A stretch of 64,000 nucleotides of DNA from Microvirga sp. TS319 (GCF_041276405.1 NZ_JBGGGT010000002.1:3449001-3513000), one strand, 5' to 3'. Positions 17,645 to 26,991 are shown, numbered from the stretch's first letter. Notes: a model not told the origin generated them from the letters alone. Numbers and translations: made by a program.

Positions 17645-19147
17645 CTACTCCGTGAACACCTCGTCTCTGCCCTTTCGGATGGATGGCAGGAGTGCGATGA
17701 CGAGCAGGATGACCGCCACGGCGAGGAGGCCCGCGCTGACCGGATGATCGATGAAGGTCGAGAGCGATCCGCGCGACAGGATGAGGGCGCGGCGCAGGTT
17801 CTCCTCCATCAGCTTGCCCAGCACGAAGCCGAGCAGCATCGGCGCAGGCTCGAAGCCCAGCTTGATCAGCGTGTAGCCCACGAGGCCGAAGAGAGCGATG
17901 AACATCACGTCGGTCGGCAGCGAGTTGATCGAGTAGATGCCGATGGAGCAGAACATCAGGATGGCCGGGAACAGCATCCTGTAGGGCACCTTCAGCAGGC
18001 GCACCCACATTCCCACCATCGGCAGGTTGATCACGAGCAGCATCAGGTTGCCCACCCACATGGAGGCGATCATGCCCCAGAACAGGCTCGGGTTCTTGGT
18101 CATGACCTGCGGCCCGGGAATGATGCCGTGGATGGTCATGGCGCCGACCATGAGGGCCATCACGGCATTCGGCGGGATGCCGAGCGTCAGGAGCGGGATG
18201 AACGAGGTCTGGGCACCGGCGTTGTTGGCCGATTCAGGGCCGGCGACCCCCTCGATGGCGCCGCGGCCGAAGCGGCGCGGATCCTTCGCGATCTTCTTCT
18301 CGAGCGTATAGGACGCGAACGGACCCAGCACCGCGCCGTTGCCCGGCAGAATGCCGAGGATCGCCCCGATGAGCGTGCCGCGGATGACGGGCTTGTAGGA
18401 TTGCCTGAAATCCTCCCGGTTCGGCAGCAGACGGCCGATGGCCTGGCGCACCACGTCGCGGTGCTCGGTGTGATCGAGGTTGCGCATGATCTCGGCGATG
18501 CCGAAGATGCCCATAGCCAGCACGGCGAAATCGATGCCGTCGGACAGGAAGGCCAGCCCGAAGGTCATGCGCTCCTCGCCCGTCTCGAGGTCGAGCCCCA
18601 CCGTGGAGAGCAGAACGCCGACCAGGATCATGGCGATGGCCTTCAGGATGGAGCCGCGGGCCAGAACCACGGCGAAGACCAGGCCCATGACCATCAGCGA
18701 GAAATATTCGGTCGGGCCGAAGATCAGGGCCAGGCCCGTGAGCGGCGCGCCGAGCGCCGCGATCACCAGGGTCGCGACCGTTCCCGCGAAGAAGGATCCG
18801 ATCGCCGCGATGCCGAGCGCCACGCCGGCCCGACCCTGGCGCGCCATCTGGTGGCCGTCGAGAGCGGTCACCACGGAGGTCGCCTCGCCCGGAATGTTGA
18901 CCAGGATCGCCGTGGTCGAGCCGCCGTATTGCGCGCCGTAATAGATGCCGGCCAGCATGATGAGGGCGCCGGTCGGATCGAACCCGAAGGTGATGGGCAG
19001 CAGCATGGCGATGGTGGCGATGGGGCCGACGCCGGGCAGAACGCCGATCAGAGTGCCGACGAGGCAGCCGAGAAAGGCGAGGAGAAGGTTCTGCAGGCTC
19101 AACGCGACGCCGAAGCCGAGGCTCAGATTGGACAGAAAGTCACCCAT
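17645..19147 (-). CDS. tctA: Tripartite tricarboxylate transporter large permease (TctA family)
   Basis: 500 residues, the usual TctA length, with about 10-12 hydrophobic segments. Signatures include GTLIGVLPGVGPIATIAMLL near residue 35-54, IYYGAQYGGSTTAILVNIPGE, and the second half repeat ILGILPGNGAVLGPFASYTL. It forms the channel of the inner-membrane uptake system, driven by ion gradients in known members. Its ATG overlaps the tctB stop in a TGATG junction, indicating translational coupling. Confidence 0.93.
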   Translation of the reverse strand: MGDFLSNLSLGFGVALSLQNLLLAFLGCLVGTLIGVLPGVGPIATIAMLLPITFGFDPTGALIMLAGIYYGAQYGGSTTAILVNIPGEATSVVTALDGHQMARQGRAGVALGIAAIGSFFAGTVATLVIAALGAPLTGLALIFGPTEYFSLMVMGLVFAVVLARGSILKAIAMILVGVLLSTVGLDLETGEERMTFGLAFLSDGIDFAVLAMGIFGIAEIMRNLDHTEHRDVVRQAIGRLLPNREDFRQSYKPVIRGTLIGAILGILPGNGAVLGPFASYTLEKKIAKDPRRFGRGAIEGVAGPESANNAGAQTSFIPLLTLGIPPNAVMALMVGAMTIHGIIPGPQVMTKNPSLFWGMIASMWVGNLMLLVINLPMVGMWVRLLKVPYRMLFPAILMFCSIGIYSINSLPTDVMFIALFGLVGYTLIKLGFEPAPMLLGFVLGKLMEENLRRALILSRGSLSTFIDHPVSAGLLAVAVILLVIALLPSIRKGRDEVFTE

Positions 19148-19815
19148 CAGATCCTCCCGCTATGGTCGGCGACGTCGATTGTCTTGTTTCGGGACCCCTT
19201 CGTCGCGAAGAAGACCGCGATCCCGGCCACGATCAGGACGGACGCGGTGGCCCGCATGATCGCCTTCTGAGACCATCCGGCGGGAAAGAGGCCGGCGAGC
19301 TCCTGCGGGAAGACCGGAATCGGCAGGTTGAGCAGATCGCCGAAGAGCAGCATGCAGAACGGCGTCAGGCTCAGGCTGAGGATCAGGAGTTCCCTGAAAC
19401 GGGCCTCGGGCGTGGCGTATCCGCCCAGGATGATCCCGAGCGGCCCCGCCACCACCAGGCCAAGGCCGGGCAGCGCCAGGGGGCCGAACGAGAACGGCCG
19501 GATCGTCACGGCGAAGGCCAGGATGGACAGGATGATGAAGAAGGGACCGCGCAGGCTCCAGCGCTCCAGCGGTTCCCCGACCCGAATGAACCCATAGGCG
19601 ATCAGGGCCAAGCCGGACAGGCCGACCCCGACAGCGAGCCAGCGCGGCAGCATCGCGGGCCCCATGGCGTTGAGCGTACCCTGATCGAGATCCCGCGTGA
19701 GCCAGAGCGCGAGGGCGGCGAGAGCGATCAGCAGAATGCCGCCGGCTATTCCCTGCGGTGCGCGAACCGCGCCCTGGCGTCCGGCCACGCCGGAGCCTTC
19801 GTGAGAAGCTGACAT
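19147..19815 (-). CDS. tctB: Tripartite tricarboxylate transporter small permease (TctB family)
   Basis: 222 residues with four or five hydrophobic segments (GIAGGILLIALAALALWLT, LAVGVGLSGLALIAYGFI, ILSILAFAVTIRPFSF, LGLVVAGPLGIILGGYA, ASVLIVAGIAVFFAT). GGAGGTC sits 7 bases before ATG 19815. The length is somewhat above the typical 150-180 because of a polar N-terminal extension. It is the first gene of the operon, an inner-membrane partner of TctA. Confidence 0.85.
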   Translation of the reverse strand: MSASHEGSGVAGRQGAVRAPQGIAGGILLIALAALALWLTRDLDQGTLNAMGPAMLPRWLAVGVGLSGLALIAYGFIRVGEPLERWSLRGPFFIILSILAFAVTIRPFSFGPLALPGLGLVVAGPLGIILGGYATPEARFRELLILSLSLTPFCMLLFGDLLNLPIPVFPQELAGLFPAGWSQKAIMRATASVLIVAGIAVFFATKGSRNKTIDVADHSGRI

Positions 19816-20263
19816 GATTGACCTCCGACGGGCGCTTAACCCGCCCTCATTGTTCCGCTTGAGTTGTGCCCAAGGCCTCGGCCCGGATCAAGCTTGGAGC
19901 GTCCGGGACCCCAAGCTTTCTCGACGGTTTCACGGGATTTTCCAGAACTGGCCCCTTGGAACGAAGCCGGATGAAGATCCTTATACGGCACAGGCACCCC
20001 TTGAACGCATGGACGGGACGGCTTGATCGGCCGCGCCATGTTGTCTAGATGAATGCCGTTATAGCCAGGCCGGGCCCCTCTGGTCGCTCATACTTTGGGC
20101 GGCGATGTCGGACTGGATGAACCAGGGCAGCCTGGATTCGTTCAAGAAGACGGGAGCGCCCGCACCTGAGCCCGAGGCCGATCCAACCGGCTATACGGTG
20201 TGGGACAATCGTCTCCGCGAGAGAATCGTACGCGCTGCCCTTCAACCGACAATGAGGCAACGC
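19816..20263. other. Intergenic region between tctB and the TerC gene
   Basis: Divergent promoters for the tct operon and the TerC gene must lie here. No convincing gene, repeat or hairpin was found. The part from 20105 on is in frame with the TerC gene and could be an N-terminal extension of it. Confidence 0.4.
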
Positions 20264-20932
20264 ATGTTCGAACTCTCAAACTATCTCTCCCCCGAGATAA
20301 TCGCCTTTCTGATGGTGATTGGCATCGACCTGGCTCTGGCCGGAGACAATGCCATCGTCATCGGCCTCGCCGCGGCGGGCCTGCCGAAGGAGCAGCGCAA
20401 CAAGGCCATCCTGCTCGGCGTCATCGCCGCCACCGTCCTGCGCATCATCTTCGCGCTCGTGACGACGCAGCTCCTGCAGATCGTCGGCCTGCTCCTCGCC
20501 GGCGGCATTCTGCTGCTGTGGGTCTGCTGGAAGATGTGGCGCGAGCTGCGCACCAGCCACGCGGACCAGGAATCCGCCGGAGAGGCGCTCGAAGGCAAGG
20601 ACCTGAACCGGGACGGCACCGTTGCCGGTGGCGCGCCGCGCAAGACCTTCGCCCAGGCGGCCTGGCAGATCGTGATCGCCGACGTCTCGATGTCCCTCGA
20701 CAACGTGCTCGCCGTGGCGGGAGCCGCGCGCGAGCATCCCTACATCCTGGCCTTCGGACTGCTCCTCTCCATCGCCCTGATGGGCATTGCCGCCTCCTAC
20801 ATCGCCCGTCTGCTCCAGCGTTACCGCTGGATCGCCTATGCGGGTCTGGCGATCATCCTCTACGTGGCCCTCAAGATGATCTATGAAGGCTTCCACGAGA
20901 TCTATCCGTACGTGAACGCCATGGCCGGCTAG
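20264..20932 (+). CDS. TerC family integral membrane protein (YjbE type)
   Basis: 222 residues from ATG 20264 (MFELSNYLSPEIIAFLMV), chosen because family members start here and GAGG lies six bases upstream; ATG 20105 would add 53 mostly polar residues. About seven membrane helices with the paired acidic motifs GIDLALAGDNAIVIGLAAAG and VIADVSMSLDNVLAVAGAA typical of TerC, implicated in metal-ion (for example manganese) export. The charged loop between halves (HADQESAGEALEGKDLNRDG) is cytoplasmic or periplasmic. The stop codon TAG 20930-20932 is the first triplet of repeat copy 4. Confidence 0.85.
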   Translation: MFELSNYLSPEIIAFLMVIGIDLALAGDNAIVIGLAAAGLPKEQRNKAILLGVIAATVLRIIFALVTTQLLQIVGLLLAGGILLLWVCWKMWRELRTSHADQESAGEALEGKDLNRDGTVAGGAPRKTFAQAAWQIVIADVSMSLDNVLAVAGAAREHPYILAFGLLLSIALMGIAASYIARLLQRYRWIAYAGLAIILYVALKMIYEGFHEIYPYVNAMAG

Positions 20933-21068
20933 AGCATCGGACGTGAAAAGTGGAATCCACTTTTGGGGTTCCATCCGATGCTCCCTTCTTAGATGAGCGC
21001 ATCGTTTGAGCGGAAAACCGGATCCACTTTTCGCTAGCGCGGCCCGCCTGGTCCGCACGATGCGCTAA
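20930..21068. repeat. Dispersed palindromic repeat, copy 4
   Basis: Unit A: TAGAGCATCGGACGTGAAAA, GTGGAATCCACTTTTGGGG, CATCCGATGCTC. Unit B: GCGCATCGTTTGAGCGGAAA, ACCGGATCCACTTTTCGC, GCACGATGCGCTAAG. Each unit is an imperfect palindrome, centred on AGTGGAATCCACTT in unit A. Confidence 0.85.
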
Positions 21069-21136
21069 GAAACACCGGACTCGACCTTCGTGTCGATTGA
21101 CGGCGGAGAGACGGGAGGGCAGAGAGCTTAACCCTC

Positions 21137-21838
21137 ATGCACTCCTCTCTCCGCCCTTTCTTTTCCCAGGCAGGCCTTCGCCATGGCGCGCGCGCCGCGT
21201 TGCCCGCCTTCCCCGGCTTCATCATGTTCTCCGCCGCGTTCGGCACGGCGGCGGCTCAGAAAGGGCTTTCCCTCGCCGAGGCGATGGGCCTCTCCGCCTT
21301 CGTGTATGCGGGCGCCTCCCAGATGGTCGGGCTCGAGGTCTGGCAGAAGGTCTGGACGCCCACCACCATTCTCACCATCATGACCGTCACGGCCGTCGTG
21401 AACGCGCGCATGATCCTGCTCGGCGCGACGGTCCAGCCCTGGCTGCGCCATGAGCCGATGGCCCGCAACGCGCTCAATCTCTTCCTCATCACGGAAGCGG
21501 GCTGGCTCGTCGGCACGCGCTACTACAACGAGGGCGGGCGCGACGTCGGCGTGCTTCTCGGCGCCGCGCTCATCCTCTGGATCGTGTGGCAGATCGCGAC
21601 GATCGTCGGCTTCTTCGCCGGGGCGCTCGTGCCCGAGCCGAAGGCGTTCGGGCTCGACTTCGTGATGCCGATCTTCTTCAGCGTCATGCTGGTTCCCCTC
21701 TGGAAGGGCGCGCGCCCCGCCCTCCCCTGGCTCGTGGCGGGCGCCGTGTCCTTCGTGACCCATGCCCTCGTGCCGGGATACGGCTACATCGTCGCCGGCG
21801 CCCTGGCCGGCGTCATCGCCGGGATGCTGATCGAATGA
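21137..21838 (+). CDS. azlC: AzlC family branched-chain amino acid exporter, large subunit
   Basis: 233 residues with the AzlC pattern: ALPAFPGFIMFSAAFGTAAA near the N-terminus, LSAFVYAGASQMVGLEVW (residues 51-69), VTAVVNARMILLGATVQPW, and a C-terminal glycine-rich helix pair. Inner-membrane protein that with AzlD exports branched-chain amino acids or analogues in known systems. Its last bases overlap azlD by four bases (ATGA), so the pair is translationally coupled. Confidence 0.88.
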   Translation: MHSSLRPFFSQAGLRHGARAALPAFPGFIMFSAAFGTAAAQKGLSLAEAMGLSAFVYAGASQMVGLEVWQKVWTPTTILTIMTVTAVVNARMILLGATVQPWLRHEPMARNALNLFLITEAGWLVGTRYYNEGGRDVGVLLGAALILWIVWQIATIVGFFAGALVPEPKAFGLDFVMPIFFSVMLVPLWKGARPALPWLVAGAVSFVTHALVPGYGYIVAGALAGVIAGMLIE

Positions 21839-22158
21839 GCGGGTTTAGCGCCTTCATCGCGAGTCCCTGGGGCTCGGCTCTCGCCATCGCGGCCATGGCG
21901 CTCATCACGTTCCTGTGCCGCATCGGCGGCCTCGTGCTGATGAGCCATGTGCGGATCACTCCGCGGATCGAACGCGGGCTTCGCGCGCTTCCGGGCTCCA
22001 TCATCGTCGCGACGATCCTGCCGGCGGCCCTCGACAGCGGCTGGCCCGCCTTCGCGGCCTTGGGCGCCGCCGTCGCCGTCATGGCGACCACGCGCGTCGA
22101 CATTCTCGGCCTGGCCGCAGGCCTAGGCGCCCTTTCCGTCATCAGGGCTTTTCTGTGA
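21835..22158 (+). CDS. azlD: AzlD family small exporter subunit
   Basis: 107 residues from ATG 21835. Three or four helices: ALAIAAMALITFLCRIGGLVL, ALPGSIIVATILPAALDSGW, AFAALGAAVAVMATTRVDI and a short last helix, matching AzlD length (about 100). Partner of AzlC. The 3' end overlaps the convergent phosphatase gene by 36 bases. Confidence 0.85.
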   Translation: MSGFSAFIASPWGSALAIAAMALITFLCRIGGLVLMSHVRITPRIERGLRALPGSIIVATILPAALDSGWPAFAALGAAVAVMATTRVDILGLAAGLGALSVIRAFL

Positions 22159-22602
22159 TCCCTTGAGCCGGGTGCGAATGCGATACATCAGCCCGTCGCG
22201 AATGTCGCGATAGGCGTCGAGCACATGGTCGCGCGAGCCCTGCACGATCGCGGGATCGGGCGTCGGCCAATACTCCACATCCGCCGCGATGGTGCGCGTC
22301 AATTCGAGCGCGGCGTGATGGGCCTCCGGCGAGAGCGAGATGATGAGGTCGAAATTGAGCCCCTCCCATTCCTCCAGCTCCCCCAAAGTGCGCGGCCTGT
22401 GCTTGGATGCATCGATGCCGATTTCCGAAAGGGTGGACACCATGAAGCCATCGGTCTCGCCTTTGCGCACGCCGGCGGACTGCACATAGATGGAGCGGCC
22501 GAAATAGTGACGGGCGATCGCTTCGGCCATGGGAGAGCGGACAGCGTTCATCGCGCACACGAACAGCACCGAGTGGATCCGCTTCTGGGGCGTTTCCTCC
22601 AA
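22123..22602 (-). CDS. Low-molecular-weight protein-tyrosine-phosphatase family protein
   Basis: 159 residues with the P-loop CAMNAVRSPMAE (residues 16-27): cysteine nucleophile and arginine spaced C-x5-R, and the general-acid segment WPTPDPAI near residue 112. The family includes tyrosine phosphatases and arsenate reductases; the substrate is not decided here. It follows UPF0262 by three bases in the murA-hisD cluster; in related genomes this gene is often followed by infA, which is absent here. Cytoplasmic. Confidence 0.85.
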   Translation of the reverse strand: MEETPQKRIHSVLFVCAMNAVRSPMAEAIARHYFGRSIYVQSAGVRKGETDGFMVSTLSEIGIDASKHRPRTLGELEEWEGLNFDLIISLSPEAHHAALELTRTIAADVEYWPTPDPAIVQGSRDHVLDAYRDIRDGLMYRIRTRLKGSQKSPDDGKGA

Positions 22603-22605
22603 GCG

Positions 22606-23091
22606 TCAGCCTTTCCAGTGAAGCGCGAAGATCAGCGTGAACAGACGCCGTGCGGTGTCGAAATCCACATCGAGCTTGCCGTCGAGGCGCTGCCGCAGCA
22701 GCTCGGCGGCCTCGTTGTGCAGCCCCCGGCGCCCCATGTCGATGGCCTCGATCTGCGCGGGCGATGCGGAGCGGATGGCCTGATAGTAGCTCTCGCAGAC
22801 CATCTCGTAATCGCGAATGACCTTACGGAAAGGCGTGAGCGACAGGTGGTGGGACACGAGATGCGCGCCGTCCTGAGCCGAAACCTCGAAGCAGAGCTTC
22901 TTCTCGATCAGGGAGATGCGCAGGACGTAAGGACCACCCTCGTAGTTCGGCAGGGAGAAGGAATTCTCCTCGAGAATGTCGTAGATGGCGATGGCCCGTT
23001 CATGCTCCTGATCGGGATTGCCGCGGCCGATGGAGGCCTCGTCGAGGATGACCGCCACGAGGCGGCACCTCTCCTTCGTTGTGCTCGACAT
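22606..23091 (-). CDS. UPF0262 family protein
   Basis: 161 residues with the UPF0262 features: [20 protein letters not shown] near residues 10-29, [36 protein letters not shown] and [17 protein letters not shown] at the end. Function is unknown. The family is nearly confined to alphaproteobacteria and sits next to hisD, as here. A GGAGGGG run directly precedes ATG 23091. Confidence 0.9.
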   Translation of the reverse strand: MSSTTKERCRLVAVILDEASIGRGNPDQEHERAIAIYDILEENSFSLPNYEGGPYVLRISLIEKKLCFEVSAQDGAHLVSHHLSLTPFRKVIRDYEMVCESYYQAIRSASPAQIEAIDMGRRGLHNEAAELLRQRLDGKLDVDFDTARRLFTLIFALHWKG

Positions 23092-23107
23092 CCCCCCTCC
23101 GCAGGCC

Positions 23108-24400
23108 TCACAGGTTCAGGCGGATCGCCACGGACCGGGCGTGCCCCTCCAACCCCTCGGCGCGCCCGAGAGCGATGGCTGCAGGGCCGAGCGCACGCAA
23201 GGCAGCGGGATCGCACTTCAGGATCGAGGATCGCTTCATGAAGTCAAGCACCCCGAGACCGGAGGAGAATCGTGCGGAACGCGCCGTCGGGAGAACATGA
23301 TTGGGGCCGCCCACGTAATCGCCGATGGCTTCGGGCGTATGGCTGCCGAGAAAGATCGAGCCCGCATTGCGAACCCGGCCTGCCAGCTCCTCCGCATTCT
23401 CGGTCTCGATCTCCAGATGCTCGGGGGCGAGGCGGTCGACGAGCGGGATCGCGTTTTCGAGGGTGTCGATGAGAATGATCGCCCCGTAATCGCGCCAGCT
23501 CGCACCGGCGATCTCCGCTTTCGGCAGGGTCTGGAGCTGACGCGCGACCGCCCGCTCGACGGCATCCGCCAGGGAGGGGCTGTCCGTCACGAGGATCGAT
23601 TGTGCCGCGGGATCGTGCTCGGCCTGAGCCAGCAGGTCGGCGGCGATCCAATCGGGATTGGCATGTCCGTCCGCGAGAATGAGCACCTCGGACGGGCCCG
23701 CGATCATGTCGATGCCGACCTGGCCGAACACGCGCCGCTTGGCGGCGGCCACATAAGCGTTGCCGGGTCCGACGATCTTGGCGACCGGCGTCACGGATTC
23801 CGTACCGTAAGCCAAGGCCGCGACGGCCTGCGCGCCGCCGATGCGGAAGACCTCGTCCACGCCGGCCAGGCGCGCCGCCGCCAGCACGAGCGGGTTCGTC
23901 TCGCCCCGTGGCGTCGGCACCACCATGGCGATGCGGGGAACGCCCGCGACCTTGGCCGGCACGGCATTCATCAGAACGGAGGACGGATAGCTCGCGCGGC
24001 CGCCGGGAACGTAGAGCCCCACCGACTCGATCGCCGTCCAGCGCCATCCGAGGGTGACCCCGAGAGCGTCCGTCGTCTGGCTGTCCTGGGGGCGCTGGGC
24101 CAGATGATAGGTCTCGATGCGCTCCTTCGCGAGGGCGAGCGCGTCGAGGGCCTCCTGCGAGCACTGGCCCTCGGCCGCGTTGATTTCCTCTTCGGAAATC
24201 CGCAGCGTTTCCGGCTGCAGCGCCAGACCATCGAAGCGATAGGTGTAGTCGATGAGCGCCTCGTCGCCCCCGGCGATCACGTCGTCGATGATGGCGCGGA
24301 CGGCCTGATCCACGTCCTCGGACACCTCGCGCTTGGCTGAAAGCAGGGCCGCGAATTCCCTCGGGAACGAAGCATTCCGCGTATCGAGCCGCAGAGCCAT
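23108..24400 (-). CDS. hisD: Histidinol dehydrogenase
   Basis: 430 residues from ATG 24400, the normal HisD length; the frame extends 31 codons upstream, but that part belongs to the preceding gene region. Signatures: [66 protein letters not shown], the zinc and catalytic region [13 protein letters not shown], and LAPEHLEI. It catalyses the last two oxidations of histidine synthesis. The ATG overlaps the upstream DUF2948 stop as TGATG. Confidence 0.96.
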   Translation of the reverse strand: MALRLDTRNASFPREFAALLSAKREVSEDVDQAVRAIIDDVIAGGDEALIDYTYRFDGLALQPETLRISEEEINAAEGQCSQEALDALALAKERIETYHLAQRPQDSQTTDALGVTLGWRWTAIESVGLYVPGGRASYPSSVLMNAVPAKVAGVPRIAMVVPTPRGETNPLVLAAARLAGVDEVFRIGGAQAVAALAYGTESVTPVAKIVGPGNAYVAAAKRRVFGQVGIDMIAGPSEVLILADGHANPDWIAADLLAQAEHDPAAQSILVTDSPSLADAVERAVARQLQTLPKAEIAGASWRDYGAIILIDTLENAIPLVDRLAPEHLEIETENAEELAGRVRNAGSIFLGSHTPEAIGDYVGGPNHVLPTARSARFSSGLGVLDFMKRSSILKCDPAALRALGPAAIALGRAEGLEGHARSVAIRLNL

Positions 24401-24837
24401 CACAGGCGCTCCGCCTGTTGCAGGTCTTCGTGCTGGGGACGGCTTTCGGCGGCCCAGACCGGACCGGTGTCTTTCATCTGCATTTCGATGCACTCCAGGT
24501 CCACCTGGATGGCCCCACCGTCGGCAAAGATCAAGGTGGCTGTGCCGGAAGGAGAGTCCCGCTCCTCGAATGCGATCGCAAGAAGGTTAAGAACGGCGTC
24601 CTTGTCGGTCTGATCGATCCCGCGCACGCGCACCGCCTTCACATGCTCGAAATGCATGCAGGTCAGCCGGCGCTGGGGTGTGTCGGCCTCCCAATCGTAC
24701 CGGCGCGTCTGGATCGCGAACCGGCGCTCCTTGGGCAGGTAGACGATATCCCCGACCCGGAGGAGCGAATCCTGCAGGTGAGTCGAGATGACAGCCAGAT
24801 CGTCCGGGTCTAACGCAACGAGTCTCAGAAGGTCCAT
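24400..24837 (-). CDS. DUF2948 family protein
   Basis: 145 residues from ATG 24837 (MDLLRLVALDPDDLAVIS), the usual start; a longer frame upstream is unlikely. Conserved pieces: LQDSLLRVGDIVYLPKERRF, RRLTCMHFEHVKAVRVRG, and LNLLAIAFEE. No signal peptide or membrane segment. Function is unknown, but the gene lies regularly between murA and hisD in alphaproteobacteria. Coupled to hisD by a 1-base overlap. Confidence 0.88.
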   Translation of the reverse strand: MDLLRLVALDPDDLAVISTHLQDSLLRVGDIVYLPKERRFAIQTRRYDWEADTPQRRLTCMHFEHVKAVRVRGIDQTDKDAVLNLLAIAFEERDSPSGTATLIFADGGAIQVDLECIEMQMKDTGPVWAAESRPQHEDLQQAERL

Positions 24838-24844
24838 GGCTCTT

Positions 24845-24873
24845 AACCTATGTTGGGCTCTAAACCTATGTTG
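24845..24873. repeat. Direct repeat of 11 bases at the DUF2948 start
   Basis: AACCTATGTTG occurs at 24845-24855 and 24863-24873, 18 bases apart, just upstream of ATG 24837 (minus strand). It covers the ribosome-site area, so it could be an operator or a translational signal, or chance. Confidence 0.35.
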
Positions 24874-25098
24874 AACTTTGATGTTTAGGTAGAGAGCCCC
24901 TGCCCTCCGCGCAACCTGTGGTCCGGTGCCCTGGTTGGGTCTTTCGGCCTGAGAGGCGCGCTTGGCCGACCGCGACGGCCTCACGGCGAAAGGGATTGTT
25001 CCGGGGCGCCGCAGGCGAGCCCGGGATTCATCACCGCTGACGATGAAGAATGAGGTGCATGGTCGCCGCTGCGCTCGTTGCTAAATCGTCAGCGGATA

Positions 25099-25124
25099 GG
25101 CATCCCCGCCCGCGCGGGGATGCC
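25099..25124. repeat. Perfect hairpin between murA and DUF2948
   Basis: GGCATCCCCGC and GCGGGGATGCC form an 11-bp stem with a 4-base loop. A second inverted pair, CGCTGACGAT at 25035 and ATCGTCAGCG at 25085, lies next to it. No T-run follows on either strand, so it is not a typical terminator. The rest of 24874-25175 holds nothing I can support. Confidence 0.5.
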
Positions 25125-25175
25125 GAAGAGGATGGACACGACGGAGAAAAGCCATGCGGCCGCAAGCGCGGCGGC

Positions 25176-25295
25176 TAGAACATCGGACGCGGGAAGTGGA
25201 CTCCACTTTTGGGATCGAATCCGATGCTCCCTCCTTGGAAAGAGCGCATCGTTCTTGCGAAAAACCGGATCCACTTTTTCGCACGATGCGCTAGA
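25176..25295. repeat. Dispersed palindromic repeat, copy 5
   Basis: CTAGAACATCGGACG, AAGTGGACTCCACTTTTGGG, AATCCGATGCTC; then GCGCATCGTTCTTGCGAAAA, ACCGGATCCACTTTTTCGC, ACGATGCGCTAG. It has the same two-unit plan as copy 4 and ends 19 bases before the murA stop codon. Confidence 0.85.
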
Positions 25296-25313
25296 CCGCA
25301 TGCCTCCCGCTCG

Positions 25314-26603
25314 TCAGCCTCGCAGGCGCTCGATCGCGGCTCCGCACCGGGCGAGCTTGGCCTCCAGGGCCTCGAAACCACGGTCGAGGTGATAGACGCG
25401 GTTGATGGTGGTCTCGCCATCGGCCACCAGCCCGGCGATCACGAGGGATACGGAGGCACGCAGGTCCGTCGCCATCACGGGCGCTCCCTTCAGACCCGGA
25501 ACGCCGTCCACATAGGCGCTGTCGCCGTCGAGGCGGATTTGGGCTCCCAGGCGGGCCAGTTCCTGCACATGCATGAACCGGTTCTCGAAAATCGTCTCCC
25601 GGATCCGCGACGTGCCGTTGGCCCGGGTCATGAGAGCCATGAACTGCGCCTGCAGGTCCGTCGGGAAGCCGGGGAAGGGATCGGTCGTCACATCCACGGC
25701 CTGAATGCCGTTGCCGTTGCGGCGGATACGGATGCCGCTATGGGTGGAGGAGACTTCGGCCCCGGCCTGGCCGAGGACGTCGAGGGCGGCCTGCAGATAG
25801 TCGGGACGGGTGTTTTCCAGCACCAGATCGCCGCCCGTCATGGCCACCGCCATGGCATAGGTGCCGGTCTCGATGCGGTCGGGCATCACGTCATGGGACG
25901 TCCCGTGGAGGCTGGTGACGCCCTCGACCACGATCTCGGAGGTCCCGGCCCCCGTGATCTTCGCGCCCATCTTGACGAGGCATTCGGCGAGATCCACCAC
26001 CTCGGGCTCGCGGGCGGCATTGCGGATCACGGTGGTGCCCTTGGCGAGCGTCGCCGCCATCAGGGCCACATGCGTGCCGCCCACCGTCACCTTCGGGAAG
26101 TCGATCTCGGCGCCGTGGAGGCCCTTGGGAGCGGTCGCGACCACGTAGCCCGCCTCGATCTCGATGGCCGCGCCAAGCTTGGCGAGAGCCATGATGAGAA
26201 GGTCCACCGGACGGGTGCCGATGGCGCATCCGCCCGGCATGGAGACCTTGGCATGGCCGAATCGGGCGACCAGCGGGGCGATGACCCAGAAGCTGGCCCG
26301 CATGGTGGAGACCAGCTCGTAGGGCGCGCAGGTGTCGATGATCGTCTTGGCCGACAAACGGATGGTCTGCCCGGTCTCCGAGGACTGGCCGGGCCGGCGG
26401 CCCGCGATGGAATGGTCGAGGCCGAAATTGCTCATGATCCGCAGGAGGGAGGAGATATCCGCAAGTCTCGGAACGTTGCCGAGTTCCAGGGTCTCCTCGG
26501 TGAGCAGGCTCGCGATCATGAGGGGCAGGGCCGCATTCTTGGCGCCGGAGATCGGAATCAACCCGTTGAGAGGCGCGCCGCCCCGGATGCGAATGCGATC
26601 CAT
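25314..26603 (-). CDS. murA: UDP-N-acetylglucosamine 1-carboxyvinyltransferase
   Basis: 429 residues, the standard MurA length. The N-terminal [11 protein letters not shown] carries the essential lysine, and [14 protein letters not shown] holds the active-site cysteine that fosfomycin would modify. [18 protein letters not shown] and [13 protein letters not shown] near the end are family signatures. It adds enolpyruvate to UDP-GlcNAc, the first committed step of peptidoglycan synthesis, in the cytoplasm. AGGGGAT lies upstream of ATG 26603. Confidence 0.96.
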   Translation of the reverse strand: MDRIRIRGGAPLNGLIPISGAKNAALPLMIASLLTEETLELGNVPRLADISSLLRIMSNFGLDHSIAGRRPGQSSETGQTIRLSAKTIIDTCAPYELVSTMRASFWVIAPLVARFGHAKVSMPGGCAIGTRPVDLLIMALAKLGAAIEIEAGYVVATAPKGLHGAEIDFPKVTVGGTHVALMAATLAKGTTVIRNAAREPEVVDLAECLVKMGAKITGAGTSEIVVEGVTSLHGTSHDVMPDRIETGTYAMAVAMTGGDLVLENTRPDYLQAALDVLGQAGAEVSSTHSGIRIRRNGNGIQAVDVTTDPFPGFPTDLQAQFMALMTRANGTSRIRETIFENRFMHVQELARLGAQIRLDGDSAYVDGVPGLKGAPVMATDLRASVSLVIAGLVADGETTINRVYHLDRGFEALEAKLARCGAAIERLRG

Positions 26604-26665
26604 GAAATCTTATCCCCTTTTGAACTGGTCAGTGCCGACGCTATGCGCGTCCTTGACATTATAGG

Positions 26666-26836
26666 CTAGTCGGACGGCTTGTCGCGTTCAGGCGCAACAT
26701 CGGAGCGTTCCGCATCGGTCGAGGCAGCCTTGGCCGCCTGCTGGCGTCCGCGCGCCTGCGCCTTACGTTTTCTCAGGTTTTCCTTTAAAGCCGCCTTAAG
26801 CCGCTCAGCCTTGTCTTGCGATTTCCCGTCAGTCAT
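26666..26836 (-). CDS. Small basic/charged protein upstream of murA (56 aa)
   Basis: A 56-residue frame from ATG 26836 to TAG. The product is almost all charged and alanine-rich helix: KSQDKAERLKAALKENLRKR, KAQARGRQQAAKAAS, and an acidic tail. It starts 63 bases before murA on the same strand and is probably in the same transcript. No clear ribosome site. A small lysine/arginine-rich protein at this place is common in related genomes, from memory. Function unknown. Confidence 0.6.
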   Translation of the reverse strand: MTDGKSQDKAERLKAALKENLRKRKAQARGRQQAAKAASTDAERSDVAPERDKPSD

Positions 26837-26915
26837 GGTTCACGCGACCCATCGTCGCCTCGTCCAATAAAGGCTTCGCAAGCGGCCCTCAACCGCAATA
26901 TCGAAGTTTCGACCT

Positions 26916-26929
26916 TTGACCAGGATCAA
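26916..26929. promoter_or_regulatory. FNR/FixK-type box upstream of hemA
   Basis: TTGAC-CAGG-ATCAA differs by one base from the consensus TTGAT-N4-ATCAA. It is centred about 69 bases before the hemA ATG, with a possible -10 (TAATAC) at 26942. Fnr/FixK control of hemA is known in Rhodobacter and Bradyrhizobium; here it is inferred. Confidence 0.55.
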
Positions 26930-26991
26930 TGCCATCTGGCATAATACGCGCGCACAATCCCCGGGCATTGCGTTGCCCACCCGGTGAGATG

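Noticed and set aside
17525..19270. Long plus-strand frame opposite tctA/tctB
   Set aside because: Composition rich in H, D, E, R and Q, typical of antisense frames in GC-rich DNA; the minus-strand tct genes explain the region.
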